Source: Lutibacter maritimus (lineage in GTDB: Bacteria > Bacteroidota > Bacteroidia > Flavobacteriales > Flavobacteriaceae). Taken from it: DNA of 64,000 nt. This document shows, piece by piece, positions 54,036 through 62,242 of this stretch (position 1 is the stretch's first letter; every line of letters starts with the position of its first letter). Position numbers and translations under genes: made by a program. The stretch lies in the NCBI RefSeq assembly GCF_900116115.1, contig NZ_FOZP01000007.1, positions 124,001 through 188,000 on the forward strand, read 5' to 3'. A model generated the notes under the pieces. That model had not been told where the DNA came from. It worked only from the letters and a program-made list of their open reading frames with translations, and ran no database searches.

Positions 54036-54881
54036 TTATTTAAAATTATATAAAAATAATAACTGTAAAATTAACCACAAAATTGGTATAGATTCTACCC
54101 AAAAACCTGCATAATATTTCGATTTTTTTTCTGAAGCAAACCACAAAAACATTCCAGTAACAATGCAAATAACTATAAAAATACTTGATAAATTTAATAC
54201 TTGCTTAAAGAGATTTATAAAAAGGGCTAAAAACAATAATATTGTTCCAATTATTTTTGCTGTTTTTATCCCAAAAACTTGAGGCAATGTTTTTAAAGAT
54301 TTGTCATCACTTTTAACATCTCTAATATCAAAAGGCAAAGTAATAGCAATTAGTAAAAAAAATCGCTGAAAGAACTCTAAATAAATATCAAAAGTAAATT
54401 TTATACTTGCTTCATACAATGGAAAAAATAATGAAATTCCAGCCCAAGCAAAAGCAATACTAAAAATTTTTATTGAAGGAAAATTTCTGAATGAAAATTC
54501 AATGTTTTTCACATTAAAAATAGGAATTACATAAAAAAATGTCATTATTGAAAACGGAATTAATACGAACAAACCTTTTAAATTAAAGCTTGTAAAAAAA
54601 GTAATTACAATTAATAATATTGCTGAAAAAACATTTAAAATTAGCAACCCAATTATATTCTTTAAAAACCAATCTTTCAGCCATTTTAACCTACGGGTTT
54701 TAAGTTCATAAAACCGAATAAAATTATAAGAAATAATTATTGATAACGCAACAAATAAAGGTGCAAAACTTGACTGTATTCCGTAGTTTATAACAGTAAT
54801 TTGCGTAATACAAAAACCAGCTACAGCCACATGAATATTGCTAAAAATATAAAAATCAAATATTTTTTTTAAAAATTGCAT
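54036..54881 (-). CDS. UbiA-like membrane prenyltransferase family protein
   Basis: 281 residues from the ATG at 54881 (MQFLKKIFDFYIF); an ATG 48 bp upstream overlaps the -10. About eight hydrophobic segments. The second aspartate motif of UbiA proteins appears as DIRDVKSDDKS; the first is degenerate (NFIRFYELKTRR), so prenyl transfer is uncertain. Similar proteins occur widely in flavobacteria with unknown substrates. It starts transcription 4 bp from a perfect -10. Confidence 0.75.
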   Translation of the reverse strand: MQFLKKIFDFYIFSNIHVAVAGFCITQITVINYGIQSSFAPLFVALSIIISYNFIRFYELKTRRLKWLKDWFLKNIIGLLILNVFSAILLIVITFFTSFNLKGLFVLIPFSIMTFFYVIPIFNVKNIEFSFRNFPSIKIFSIAFAWAGISLFFPLYEASIKFTFDIYLEFFQRFFLLIAITLPFDIRDVKSDDKSLKTLPQVFGIKTAKIIGTILLFLALFINLFKQVLNLSSIFIVICIVTGMFLWFASEKKSKYYAGFWVESIPILWLILQLLFLYNFK

Positions 54882-54885
54882 ATTA

Positions 54886-54893
54886 CAAATGTA
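54886..54893 (-). promoter_or_regulatory. Promoter -10 of the UbiA-like gene, 4 bp from the ATG
   Basis: The minus strand reads TACATTTG, exact TAnnTTTG, four bases before the ATG at 54881: the same geometry as recR. Confidence 0.6.
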
Positions 54894-54978
54894 AGTTATT
54901 GTTAATATATTCATTTTTTTGGTTAACAAAATATTATAAAATGTATTTATGATAACGATTTCGTTCTATAAAATTCAG

Positions 54979-54986
54979 TATTTTTG
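54979..54986 (+). promoter_or_regulatory. gcvP: Promoter -10 of gcvP
   Basis: TATTTTTG, an exact TAnnTTTG, 33 bp before the ATG at 55020. A small dyad AACGA-TT-TCGTT (54954-54965) lies 13 bp upstream and could be an operator. Confidence 0.55.
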
Positions 54987-55019
54987 TGCACGTTTAATAA
55001 CACAATTTAAATTATATAA

Positions 55020-57866
55020 ATGAAAACAGATTCATTCGTTTTAAGACATGTAGGTCCTCGTGAAAATGAGGCAAAGGAAATGATTAAAACAATTGGAGTT
55101 TCTTCTGTAGCTGAATTAATTGACAAAACAATTCCGTCAGATATCCGATTGAAAAACAATTTAGATTTACCAAAAGCAATGAGTGAATATGAATACATAT
55201 ATCATATTCAAGAACTGGCAAATAAAAACAAATTATTTAAAAATTATATAGGTTTGGGTTACCATCCAACTATTGTTCCAGGTGTTATTCAACGTAACAT
55301 TCTTGAAAACCCAGGATGGTATACTGCCTACACTCCTTATCAAGCAGAAATTGCTCAAGGTCGTTTAGAAGCTTTACTTAACTTTCAAACAATGGTTAGT
55401 GAACTAACTGGAATGGAACTAGCAAACGCTTCATTATTAGATGAAGGAACTGCTGCTGCAGAAGCCATGATAATGTTATTAAACAATAGAACTAGAGAAC
55501 AAAAAAAGGCGAATGCTGTTCAATTTTTTGTATCTGATGAAGTTTTACCTCAAACTATTGATGTTTTAAAAACTAGAGCCTTTCCTTTAGGTGTTGAATT
55601 GATTTTTGGAAACCATAATACTTTTCAATTTACAGAAAACGTTTATGGTGCGTTAGTGCAATATCCAGCAAAAAACGGACAAGTTTATGACTATGAAAGT
55701 TTTGTTGAAAAAGCAAAAACCGTTAATGCTAAAATTGCTGTTGCTGCCGATTTATTGAGCTTAGCAATACTTACACCTCCAGGCGAATGGGGAGCAGATG
55801 TTGTAGTAGGTACAACACAACGCTTTGGTATTCCAATGGGATATGGAGGTCCACATGCTGCATATTTTGCAACAAAAGATGAATATAAAAGAACCATTCC
55901 AGGTAGAATTATTGGTGTTACTGTTGATAAAAATGGAAACCGTGCTTTGCGAATGGCATTACAAACTCGTGAGCAACATATAAAACGCGAAAAAGCAACC
56001 TCAAACATTTGTACGGCACAAGTTTTATTAGCAGTAATGGCAGGAATGTATGGTGTTTATCATGGACCAAACGGTTTAAAATATATTGCTAATAAAATTC
56101 AAAATTTAACTGCTACATTAAATACTGGTCTTCAACAATTAGGTTTAAAACAATTAAATTGTGTGTATTTTGATACTTTAAGCGTTGAAGTTGCTGATGC
56201 AAAAAAAGTAAAACAAGTTGCTGAAAGTAAAGGTGTTAATTTTTACTATCCAACAAATAATTTAGTAAACATTTCTATTAATGAAACTTCAGGTTTAGAA
56301 GATATTAATACTATTTTAGAAATTTTAGCTGAAGCTGAAGAGAAAAAAGCTGTTAATTTTAATGCTGAAGTTGAAAATGTAATTCCTACAAATTCAAAAA
56401 GAACATCAACTTTTATGACCAATGAAGTTTTTGAAAACTACCATTCAGAAACTGAATTAATGCGTTATATTAAAAAATTAGAACGTAAAGATTTATCATT
56501 AAATCACTCAATGATTTCTTTAGGTTCTTGTACAATGAAATTAAATGCAGCAACAGAAATGCTTCCGTTAAGTTGGCCAAACTGGGGCGTTATGCATCCA
56601 TTTGTACCTATTGAACAAGCACAAGGTTACCAAGAAGTTTTTAAAGAAACAGAAGCTGCTTTAAATGAAATTACCGGGTTTTATGCAACTTCATTACAAC
56701 CAAATTCTGGAGCACAAGGTGAATATGCTGGTTTAATGGTTATAAAAGCATTCCACGATTCTCAAAACAATCATCACAGAAACATCTGTTTAATTCCAGC
56801 ATCAGCCCATGGAACAAACCCTGCATCAGCAGTTATGGCTGGTATGGAAGTAATTGTAACTAAATCTACTGATGAAGGAAATATTGATGTGGATGATTTA
56901 AGAGAAAAAGCAGAATTACATAAAGATAATTTAGCGGCTTTAATGGTTACGTATCCATCAACTCACGGTGTTTTTGAAAGTACTATAAAAGAAATTACAG
57001 AAATTATTCATCAAAGAGGTGGTCAAGTTTATATGGACGGTGCAAATATGAACGCACAGGTGGGACTAACAAATCCTGCAACAATTGGTGCAGATGTTTG
57101 TCATTTAAACCTTCATAAAACATTTGCCATTCCGCACGGTGGTGGTGGTCCTGGAGTTGGACCAATTTGTGTTGCAAAACATTTAGCTCCTTTTTTACCT
57201 TCAAACCCAATAATTCCTACTGGTGGAGAAAATGCAATTACAGCAGTTTCTTCAGCCCCTTGGGGATCCGCTCTTGTAATTTTAATATCATACGGATATA
57301 TAAAAATGTTAGGCACAAACGGTTTAAAACAAGCTACAATTAATGCTATTTTAAACGCAAACTATATAAAAGCTCGTTTAGAAAAAGAGTATAAAATTTT
57401 ATATAGCGGTGAAAATGGATTTGCAGCACACGAAATGATTGTTGATTTTAGAGAGTTTAAAGCAAAAGGTATTGAAGTTACAGATGTTGCTAAACGTCTT
57501 ATGGATTATGGATATCATGCACCAACAGTTTCATTTCCAGTTGCTGGTACGTTAATGATTGAACCTACAGAAAGTGAAAACAAAGCAGAATTAGATCGTT
57601 TTTGCGATGCTTTGTTAAGTATTAAAAATGAAATAATTGAAATGGCTGATAATGATACTAATTCTCCTTTAAAAAATGCGCCTCACACACAAGAAATGCT
57701 AACTTCTGATAATTGGGATTTACCTTATTCTAGAGAAAAAGCTGCATTTCCTTTACCATATATTAAAGAAAATAAATTTTGGCCATCAGTTAGAAGAGTT
57801 GATGATGCCTATGGTGATAGAAATTTAATTTGCTCTTGTAATCCTATTGAAGATTATATGAACTAA
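55020..57866 (+). CDS. gcvP: Glycine dehydrogenase (glycine cleavage P-protein), single chain
   Basis: 948 residues, the fused P1-P2 form. The N-terminal half starts FVLRHVGPRENEAKEMIKTIG. The C-terminal half has SLGSCTMKLNAATEM and the PLP lysine in HLNLHKTFAIPHGGGGPG. It decarboxylates glycine and loads aminomethyl onto the H-protein. gcvT and gcvH are not adjacent. It is monocistronic: its own promoter and a strong terminator 26 bp after the stop. No glycine riboswitch is recognised upstream. Confidence 0.97.
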   Translation: MKTDSFVLRHVGPRENEAKEMIKTIGVSSVAELIDKTIPSDIRLKNNLDLPKAMSEYEYIYHIQELANKNKLFKNYIGLGYHPTIVPGVIQRNILENPGWYTAYTPYQAEIAQGRLEALLNFQTMVSELTGMELANASLLDEGTAAAEAMIMLLNNRTREQKKANAVQFFVSDEVLPQTIDVLKTRAFPLGVELIFGNHNTFQFTENVYGALVQYPAKNGQVYDYESFVEKAKTVNAKIAVAADLLSLAILTPPGEWGADVVVGTTQRFGIPMGYGGPHAAYFATKDEYKRTIPGRIIGVTVDKNGNRALRMALQTREQHIKREKATSNICTAQVLLAVMAGMYGVYHGPNGLKYIANKIQNLTATLNTGLQQLGLKQLNCVYFDTLSVEVADAKKVKQVAESKGVNFYYPTNNLVNISINETSGLEDINTILEILAEAEEKKAVNFNAEVENVIPTNSKRTSTFMTNEVFENYHSETELMRYIKKLERKDLSLNHSMISLGSCTMKLNAATEMLPLSWPNWGVMHPFVPIEQAQGYQEVFKETEAALNEITGFYATSLQPNSGAQGEYAGLMVIKAFHDSQNNHHRNICLIPASAHGTNPASAVMAGMEVIVTKSTDEGNIDVDDLREKAELHKDNLAALMVTYPSTHGVFESTIKEITEIIHQRGGQVYMDGANMNAQVGLTNPATIGADVCHLNLHKTFAIPHGGGGPGVGPICVAKHLAPFLPSNPIIPTGGENAITAVSSAPWGSALVILISYGYIKMLGTNGLKQATINAILNANYIKARLEKEYKILYSGENGFAAHEMIVDFREFKAKGIEVTDVAKRLMDYGYHAPTVSFPVAGTLMIEPTESENKAELDRFCDALLSIKNEIIEMADNDTNSPLKNAPHTQEMLTSDNWDLPYSREKAAFPLPYIKENKFWPSVRRVDDAYGDRNLICSCNPIEDYMN

Positions 57867-57891
57867 AAGTTAATACAAATAGAAAATAAAT

Positions 57892-57925
57892 AAGGCCTTT
57901 AAGAAATCATCTTAAAGGCCTTTTC
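57892..57925 (+). terminator. Terminator of gcvP
   Basis: Perfect 13-bp arms (AAGGCCTTTAAGA and its complement) around a 5-nt loop, followed by TTCT. Confidence 0.85.
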
Positions 57926-57957
57926 TAATTTTTAACTTCAATAAAAGTAATAATATT

Positions 57958-57980
57958 GTCGTCCCCACAACGGTAGTATA
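57958..57980 (+). repeat. Imperfect direct repeat, copy 1
   Basis: Starts GTCGTCCC and ends GTAGTATA. The inner bases differ from copy 2 at 58046-58067 by a few changes and one indel. Starts are 88 bp apart. Confidence 0.6.
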
Positions 57981-58045
57981 TTATTGTATACTCTTTTATA
58001 ACATTTGAAATTAGAAACTGTCAACTATAATTAATTAAAGGTATA

Positions 58046-58067
58046 GTCGTCCCTAAACTGTAGTATA
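58046..58067 (+). repeat. Imperfect direct repeat, copy 2
   Basis: GTCGTCCC...GTAGTATA, the partner of copy 1. It lies 119 bp before the pdhA -10. Confidence 0.6.
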
Positions 58068-58185
58068 AACTTTAATTATTAGCAATTATAACCAACAGAT
58101 ATTCAAAAATATTAATTTTTTTTTACACAAAACCACTTTATACAAAAAAAAACAGTTGAGATTTTTTAAATATATAGCAATATAG

Positions 58186-58193
58186 TACTTTTG
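58186..58193 (+). promoter_or_regulatory. pdhA: Promoter -10 of pdhA-pdhC
   Basis: TACTTTTG, an exact TAnnTTTG, 32 bp before the pdhA ATG at 58226. Confidence 0.6.
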
Positions 58194-58225
58194 CAATCGA
58201 ATTAAAAACTAATCTTTTTTAATAA

Positions 58226-59218
58226 ATGAAAAAAATAACAAAAGAAACCTACATCAACTGGTATAAGGATATGCTTTTTTGGAGGAAGTTTGAAGACAAA
58301 TTAGCAGCCTTGTATATCCAACAAAAAGTTAGAGGATTTCTACATTTATATAATGGGCAAGAAGCCGTACTTGCTGGTGCATTACACGCAATGAAAGAAA
58401 ACGATAAAATGATAACTGCTTATCGTAATCATGTGCAACCAATTGGTTTAGGTGTGGATCCTAAAAGAATTATGGCCGAATTACTTGGGAAAGATACTGG
58501 AACTTCTCGTGGGATGGGTGGATCTATGCATATTTTTTCTCCTGAACATAATTTTTATGGTGGACACGGAATTGTAGGAGGACAAATTCCTTTAGGTGCA
58601 GGATTAGCTTTTGCTGACAAATATTTTGGAAGAGATGGTGTAACACTAACATATTTTGGTGATGGTGCTGCAAGACAAGGTTCTTTACACGAAACATTTA
58701 ACATGGCTATAAACTGGAAATTACCAGTAGTATTTATCTGTGAAAATAACGGATATGCTATGGGAACTTCTGTTGAACGTACTGCAAACCATGAAGACAT
58801 CTGGAAATTAGGACTTGGTTATGAAATGCCTTGCGGACCTGTTGATGGAATGAATCCTGTTAAAGTTGCAGAAGCAATGAATGAAGCAATTGAAAGAGCT
58901 AGAAGAGGTGATGGACCAACGTTATTAGATATTAAAACATATCGTTACAGAGGACACTCAATGAGTGATGCTCAACATTACCGAACAAAAGCTGAAGTTG
59001 ATGAATACAAAAAAATTGATCCAATTTCACAAGTATTAAAAATTATAAAAGACAAAAAATACGCTACAGATGCCGAAGTGAAAACTTGGGATAAAGAAGT
59101 GAAAGATAAAGTTGAAGAATGTCAAAAATTTGCTGAAGAATCTCCATTCCCAGACAAACAACTTTTATACGATATAGTGTACGAACAAGAAAATTATCCT
59201 TTTTTAAAACATAGATAA
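58226..59218 (+). CDS. pdhA: Pyruvate dehydrogenase E1 component, alpha subunit
   Basis: 330 residues. RGFLHLYNGQEAVLAGALHAM, the thiamine-diphosphate motif GDGAARQGSLHETFNMA...ENNGYAMGTS and the phosphorylation-loop-like RYRGHSMSDAQHYR are present. It starts oxidative decarboxylation of pyruvate. Its stop abuts the pdhC ATG (no gap). The beta subunit gene is not adjacent and must lie elsewhere. Confidence 0.95.
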   Translation: MKKITKETYINWYKDMLFWRKFEDKLAALYIQQKVRGFLHLYNGQEAVLAGALHAMKENDKMITAYRNHVQPIGLGVDPKRIMAELLGKDTGTSRGMGGSMHIFSPEHNFYGGHGIVGGQIPLGAGLAFADKYFGRDGVTLTYFGDGAARQGSLHETFNMAINWKLPVVFICENNGYAMGTSVERTANHEDIWKLGLGYEMPCGPVDGMNPVKVAEAMNEAIERARRGDGPTLLDIKTYRYRGHSMSDAQHYRTKAEVDEYKKIDPISQVLKIIKDKKYATDAEVKTWDKEVKDKVEECQKFAEESPFPDKQLLYDIVYEQENYPFLKHR

Positions 59219-60493
59219 ATGGCAGAAATAATTACAATGCCACGTTTAAGTGATACAATGACCGAAGGAGTTGTTGCACAGTGGCTAAAAAAAGTAGGTG
59301 ATAAAGTTTCAGAAGGCGATATTTTAGCTGAAATTGAAACAGATAAAGCTACCATGGAATTCGAATCTTTTAATGAAGGAACCTTACTTTATATTGGTTT
59401 AAAAGATGGCGAAAGTGCTCCAGTTGATTCTTTATTAGCAATTATTGGAGAAGAAGGTGAAAATATTGATGCTTTAATAAAAGATTTTAAAGTTGAAAAC
59501 ACCAACACCAGTCAGGAAAAAAAAGAAACTAAAAAAGCAAGTGAAGAAGAAACTACTACTCCTGAAATTAAGGAAACTGTTGCTGAAACTAAAACTACTG
59601 CACCAAGTGCTCAAGTAGCTCCTGCAACAAATACATCGGGAAGAGTTGTAGCATCACCATTAGCTAAAAAAATAGCTGAAGATAAAGGAATTAATATAGC
59701 AACTATTGCTGGTTCTGGAGAAAATGGTAGAGTAATTAAACGTGATATTGAAAATTACGTTCCTGCTGCCGCAAATACAGCTAATTCAACTACTACAGTA
59801 GCTTTAGGTGAAGAGAGTTTTGAAGAAATTACAAACTCACAAATGCGTAAAACCATTGCAAGAAGATTAGCTGAATCTAAATTTACAGCTCCACATTATT
59901 ATTTAATGATAGAGTTAGATATGGACAATGCTATTGCTTCTCGTAAAGTAATTAATAATTTACCTGACACTAAAGTATCTTTTAATGACATTGTGGTAAA
60001 AGCAAGCGCAATGGCATTAAAAAAACATCCAAAAGTAAATTCTCAATGGTTTGATGATAAAATAAGAATTAATCATCATGTAAATATTGGTGTTGCTGTT
60101 GCTGTTGAAGATGGGTTAGTAGTTCCTGTAATTCCTTTCACTGATCAAAAAAGTATGACACAAATTGGTGCTGAAGTTAAAGATATGGCTGTTAGAGCGA
60201 AATCTAAAAAATTAACACCTGCTGAAATGCAAGGAAGTACTTTTACAGTTTCTAACCTAGGTATGTTTGGAATTTCAGAATTTACATCAATTATAAATCA
60301 GCCAAACTCGGCAATTTTATCTGTAGGAGCAATTATTGAAAAACCTGTTGTTAAAAACGGACAAATTGTTGTTGGAAATACTATGAAAGTAACTTTAGCC
60401 TGTGACCATAGAACTGTTGATGGAGCAACAGGATCTGCATTTTTACAAACTCTAAAAGATTTTGTTGAAAATCCAGTTACAATGTTAGCATAA
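59219..60493 (+). CDS. pdhC: Pyruvate dehydrogenase E2 (dihydrolipoamide acetyltransferase)
   Basis: 424 residues. One lipoyl domain (1-78, with the modified lysine in EIETDKATMEFESF), an Ala/Thr/Glu-rich linker, an E1/E3-binding domain (about 140-178, ASPLAKKIAEDKGIN) and the catalytic domain (about 200-424) ending with ACDHRTVDGATGSAFL. ETDKATME is typical of pyruvate-type E2, unlike the E2 at 20264. It is directly fused in operon with pdhA. Confidence 0.95.
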   Translation: MAEIITMPRLSDTMTEGVVAQWLKKVGDKVSEGDILAEIETDKATMEFESFNEGTLLYIGLKDGESAPVDSLLAIIGEEGENIDALIKDFKVENTNTSQEKKETKKASEEETTTPEIKETVAETKTTAPSAQVAPATNTSGRVVASPLAKKIAEDKGINIATIAGSGENGRVIKRDIENYVPAAANTANSTTTVALGEESFEEITNSQMRKTIARRLAESKFTAPHYYLMIELDMDNAIASRKVINNLPDTKVSFNDIVVKASAMALKKHPKVNSQWFDDKIRINHHVNIGVAVAVEDGLVVPVIPFTDQKSMTQIGAEVKDMAVRAKSKKLTPAEMQGSTFTVSNLGMFGISEFTSIINQPNSAILSVGAIIEKPVVKNGQIVVGNTMKVTLACDHRTVDGATGSAFLQTLKDFVENPVTMLA

Positions 60494-60510
60494 CATTTTT
60501 ACAAATAAAT

Positions 60511-60544
60511 AAAAAGCCTATTATTTTAAAATAATAGGCTTTTT
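60511..60544. terminator. Terminator of the pdhA-pdhC operon
   Basis: A perfect 34-bp palindrome (AAAAAGCCTATTATTTT and its complement) ending in a T tract, 17 bp after the pdhC stop. Confidence 0.85.
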
Positions 60545-60621
60545 TTATATTAAAAAAATTATTTTTTGAAATAAACACAACTGTTTACTTCTAACATTTC
60601 AAAAGTTTTTGAATTATTTTT

Positions 60622-60718
60622 AACTCTACAAAACTTATTGCTACTCCAAGAAATTAATGCATTGATCTTTGAAGTAAGCTACTTTGTATTGTTTTAAGCC
60701 TAAACCTATAGTAGAGTT
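60622..60718. other. Imperfect long inverted repeat, possible structured RNA or MITE remnant
   Basis: AACTCTAC (60622-60629) pairs with GTAGAGTT (60711-60718). Inside is a second imperfect hairpin (60640-60679) centred on ATGCAT. It lies between the terminators of pdhC and rpmE in a ~300-bp gene-free stretch that otherwise holds only AT-rich sequence. Confidence 0.45.
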
Positions 60719-60740
60719 CAAAAATAATATAGTACATAAA

Positions 60741-60769
60741 AAAACCTTCAAAATTTTTTTGAAGGTTTT
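60741..60769. terminator. Terminator of rpmE
   Basis: AAAACCTTCAAAA and TTTTGAAGGTTTT arms around 3 nt, with a T tract on the minus strand, 28 bp after the rpmE stop. Confidence 0.8.
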
Positions 60770-60796
60770 AAATATTTTTAAATTATAGAAATCTAA

Positions 60797-61048
60797 TTAT
60801 TTTTTAAACTTAGCATATTTAGATTTAAACTTATCAATACGTCCTGCAGTGTCAATTAATTTAGACTTACCTGTGTAAAAAGGATGTGATGTTCTTGAAA
60901 TCTCTAATTTTACTAAAGGGTATTCAACACCATCTACATCAAGAGTCTCCTTTGTATTCACTGTAGAACGAGTCAAAAACACATCTTCATTAGACATATC
61001 TTTAAATGCTACCAATCTATAATTTTCTGGGTGTATACCTTTTTTCAT
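60797..61048 (-). CDS. rpmE2: 50S ribosomal protein L31, type B
   Basis: 83 residues: [28 protein letters not shown] and the C-terminal [25 protein letters not shown]. No cysteines are present, so this is the zinc-free (type B) form. It is a single-gene unit with an excellent promoter and a terminator. Confidence 0.96.
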   Translation of the reverse strand: MKKGIHPENYRLVAFKDMSNEDVFLTRSTVNTKETLDVDGVEYPLVKLEISRTSHPFYTGKSKLIDTAGRIDKFKSKYAKFKK

Positions 61049-61087
61049 CGTGAACTCGTTTTAAATCTATTTTTATTTTTCAGACTG

Positions 61088-61116
61088 CAAATTTAACTAT
61101 ATTTTTGAAACTTCAA
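61088..61116 (-). promoter_or_regulatory. rpmE2: Promoter of rpmE2
   Basis: On the minus strand a -33 TTG (61114-61116) is separated by 18 bp from the -10 TAAATTTG (61088-61095). This is the best match to the Bacteroidota sigma consensus in the window. The -10 is 39 bp before the ATG at 61048. Confidence 0.7.
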
Positions 61117-61168
61117 ACAAATAATTTATTTTATTTACACAAATATCTATTAATCTTTATTTAAAGCT

Positions 61169-62203
61169 ATGTTATACAGATCAATTTTAGGAATTTTCAT
61201 CATTTCACTACTAATTTCCTGTAAAAGTGAGTACAAATTTATACTAAATTCTCCAACAAAGATTCAAATTAACGAAGAATTAACCTTCTCGGTAACCGAA
61301 AAAGAGAACAAACCAATTGATTCTGTTCAGTTTTCAATTGATAATATTAAAATTAAAGCCAATGGAAATTCAGCTACGTTAAATATTGCTAACTATAAAT
61401 TAGGAAAACACACCATTACTGCCATACTTTTTTTTGAAAACAAAACAGAAAAAGTAACAAACGTAATTTACTTTATGGCAGATGCTGCACCAGAAATTTT
61501 TACCTATAAAATAATTAACACTTATCCGCATGATAAAAATGCATATACTCAGGGACTAGAATATTACAATGGGTTTTTGTATGAAGGAACTGGTAGAAAA
61601 GGAACATCATCAATTAGAAAAGTTGAATTAACTACTGGAAAAGTGTTACAAAAAGAAGATTTAGATGCAACTTATTTTGGTGAAGGAATTACCCTTTTTA
61701 ACAACAAAATATACCAATTAACTTGGCAAGATGGCGTTGGATTTATTTATGATTTAGAAACTTTTAAAAAAGAAAAAGAATTTAAATATACCAAAAGTAG
61801 AGAAGGTTGGGGTTTAACACATAATGGTGAAAAATTAATAAAATCAGACGGTACGGAACGAATTTGGTTTTTAAATCCAGAAACACTTTTAGAAGAAAGT
61901 TATATTGAAGCCTACACAAATCAGCAAAAAGTTGAAAAATTAAATGAGTTAGAATATGTAAATGGTAAAATTTACGCCAATATATGGCAAAAAAATTCAA
62001 TCCTTATTGTTGATCCAACTTCGGGGAAAGTTTTAGGTGTTGCTGATTTAAATGGTTTAAAAGACGAAGTATTAAAAACGCAACAATTAGAAGATCAAGA
62101 TGAAGTATTAAATGGGATTGCTTATGACAAAGAAAATGACAGATTATTTGTAACTGGTAAAAACTGGGGCAAATTATTTGAAATTGAATTGATGAAAAAA
62201 TAA
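61169..62203 (+). CDS. Glutaminyl-peptide cyclotransferase (plant/bacterial type), lipoprotein
   Basis: 344 residues. A lipoprotein signal ends at the cysteine in LLISCKSE. An Ig-like N-terminal part (about 25-110) precedes a five-bladed propeller domain beginning YPHDKNAYTQGLEYYNGFLYEGTGRKG, matching the glutamine cyclotransferase family (PF05096). It turns N-terminal glutamine of exported peptides into pyroglutamate. The added Ig-like domain is not part of the core family. The next gene begins 39 bp downstream. Confidence 0.88.
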   Translation: MLYRSILGIFIISLLISCKSEYKFILNSPTKIQINEELTFSVTEKENKPIDSVQFSIDNIKIKANGNSATLNIANYKLGKHTITAILFFENKTEKVTNVIYFMADAAPEIFTYKIINTYPHDKNAYTQGLEYYNGFLYEGTGRKGTSSIRKVELTTGKVLQKEDLDATYFGEGITLFNNKIYQLTWQDGVGFIYDLETFKKEKEFKYTKSREGWGLTHNGEKLIKSDGTERIWFLNPETLLEESYIEAYTNQQKVEKLNELEYVNGKIYANIWQKNSILIVDPTSGKVLGVADLNGLKDEVLKTQQLEDQDEVLNGIAYDKENDRLFVTGKNWGKLFEIELMKK

Positions 62204-62242
62204 TTGTAACTATTTTATATTAAATTTACAGAAAACCAACCT

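Larger units (their letters stand above)
57926..58185. other. Intergenic stretch between gcvP and pdhA with a repeat pair
   Basis: About 260 bp without a gene. It holds two imperfect direct repeats, GTCGTCCC...GTAGTATA at 57958-57980 and 58046-58067, which are GC-rich islands in AT-rich DNA. No ORF, tRNA or known riboswitch shape is recognised. Confidence 0.55.

Noticed and set aside
57926..58185. Glycine riboswitch for glycine metabolism.
   Set aside because: The repeats lie after gcvP, upstream of pdhA, and lack the conserved aptamer core; the gcvP leader itself is only about 30 nt.
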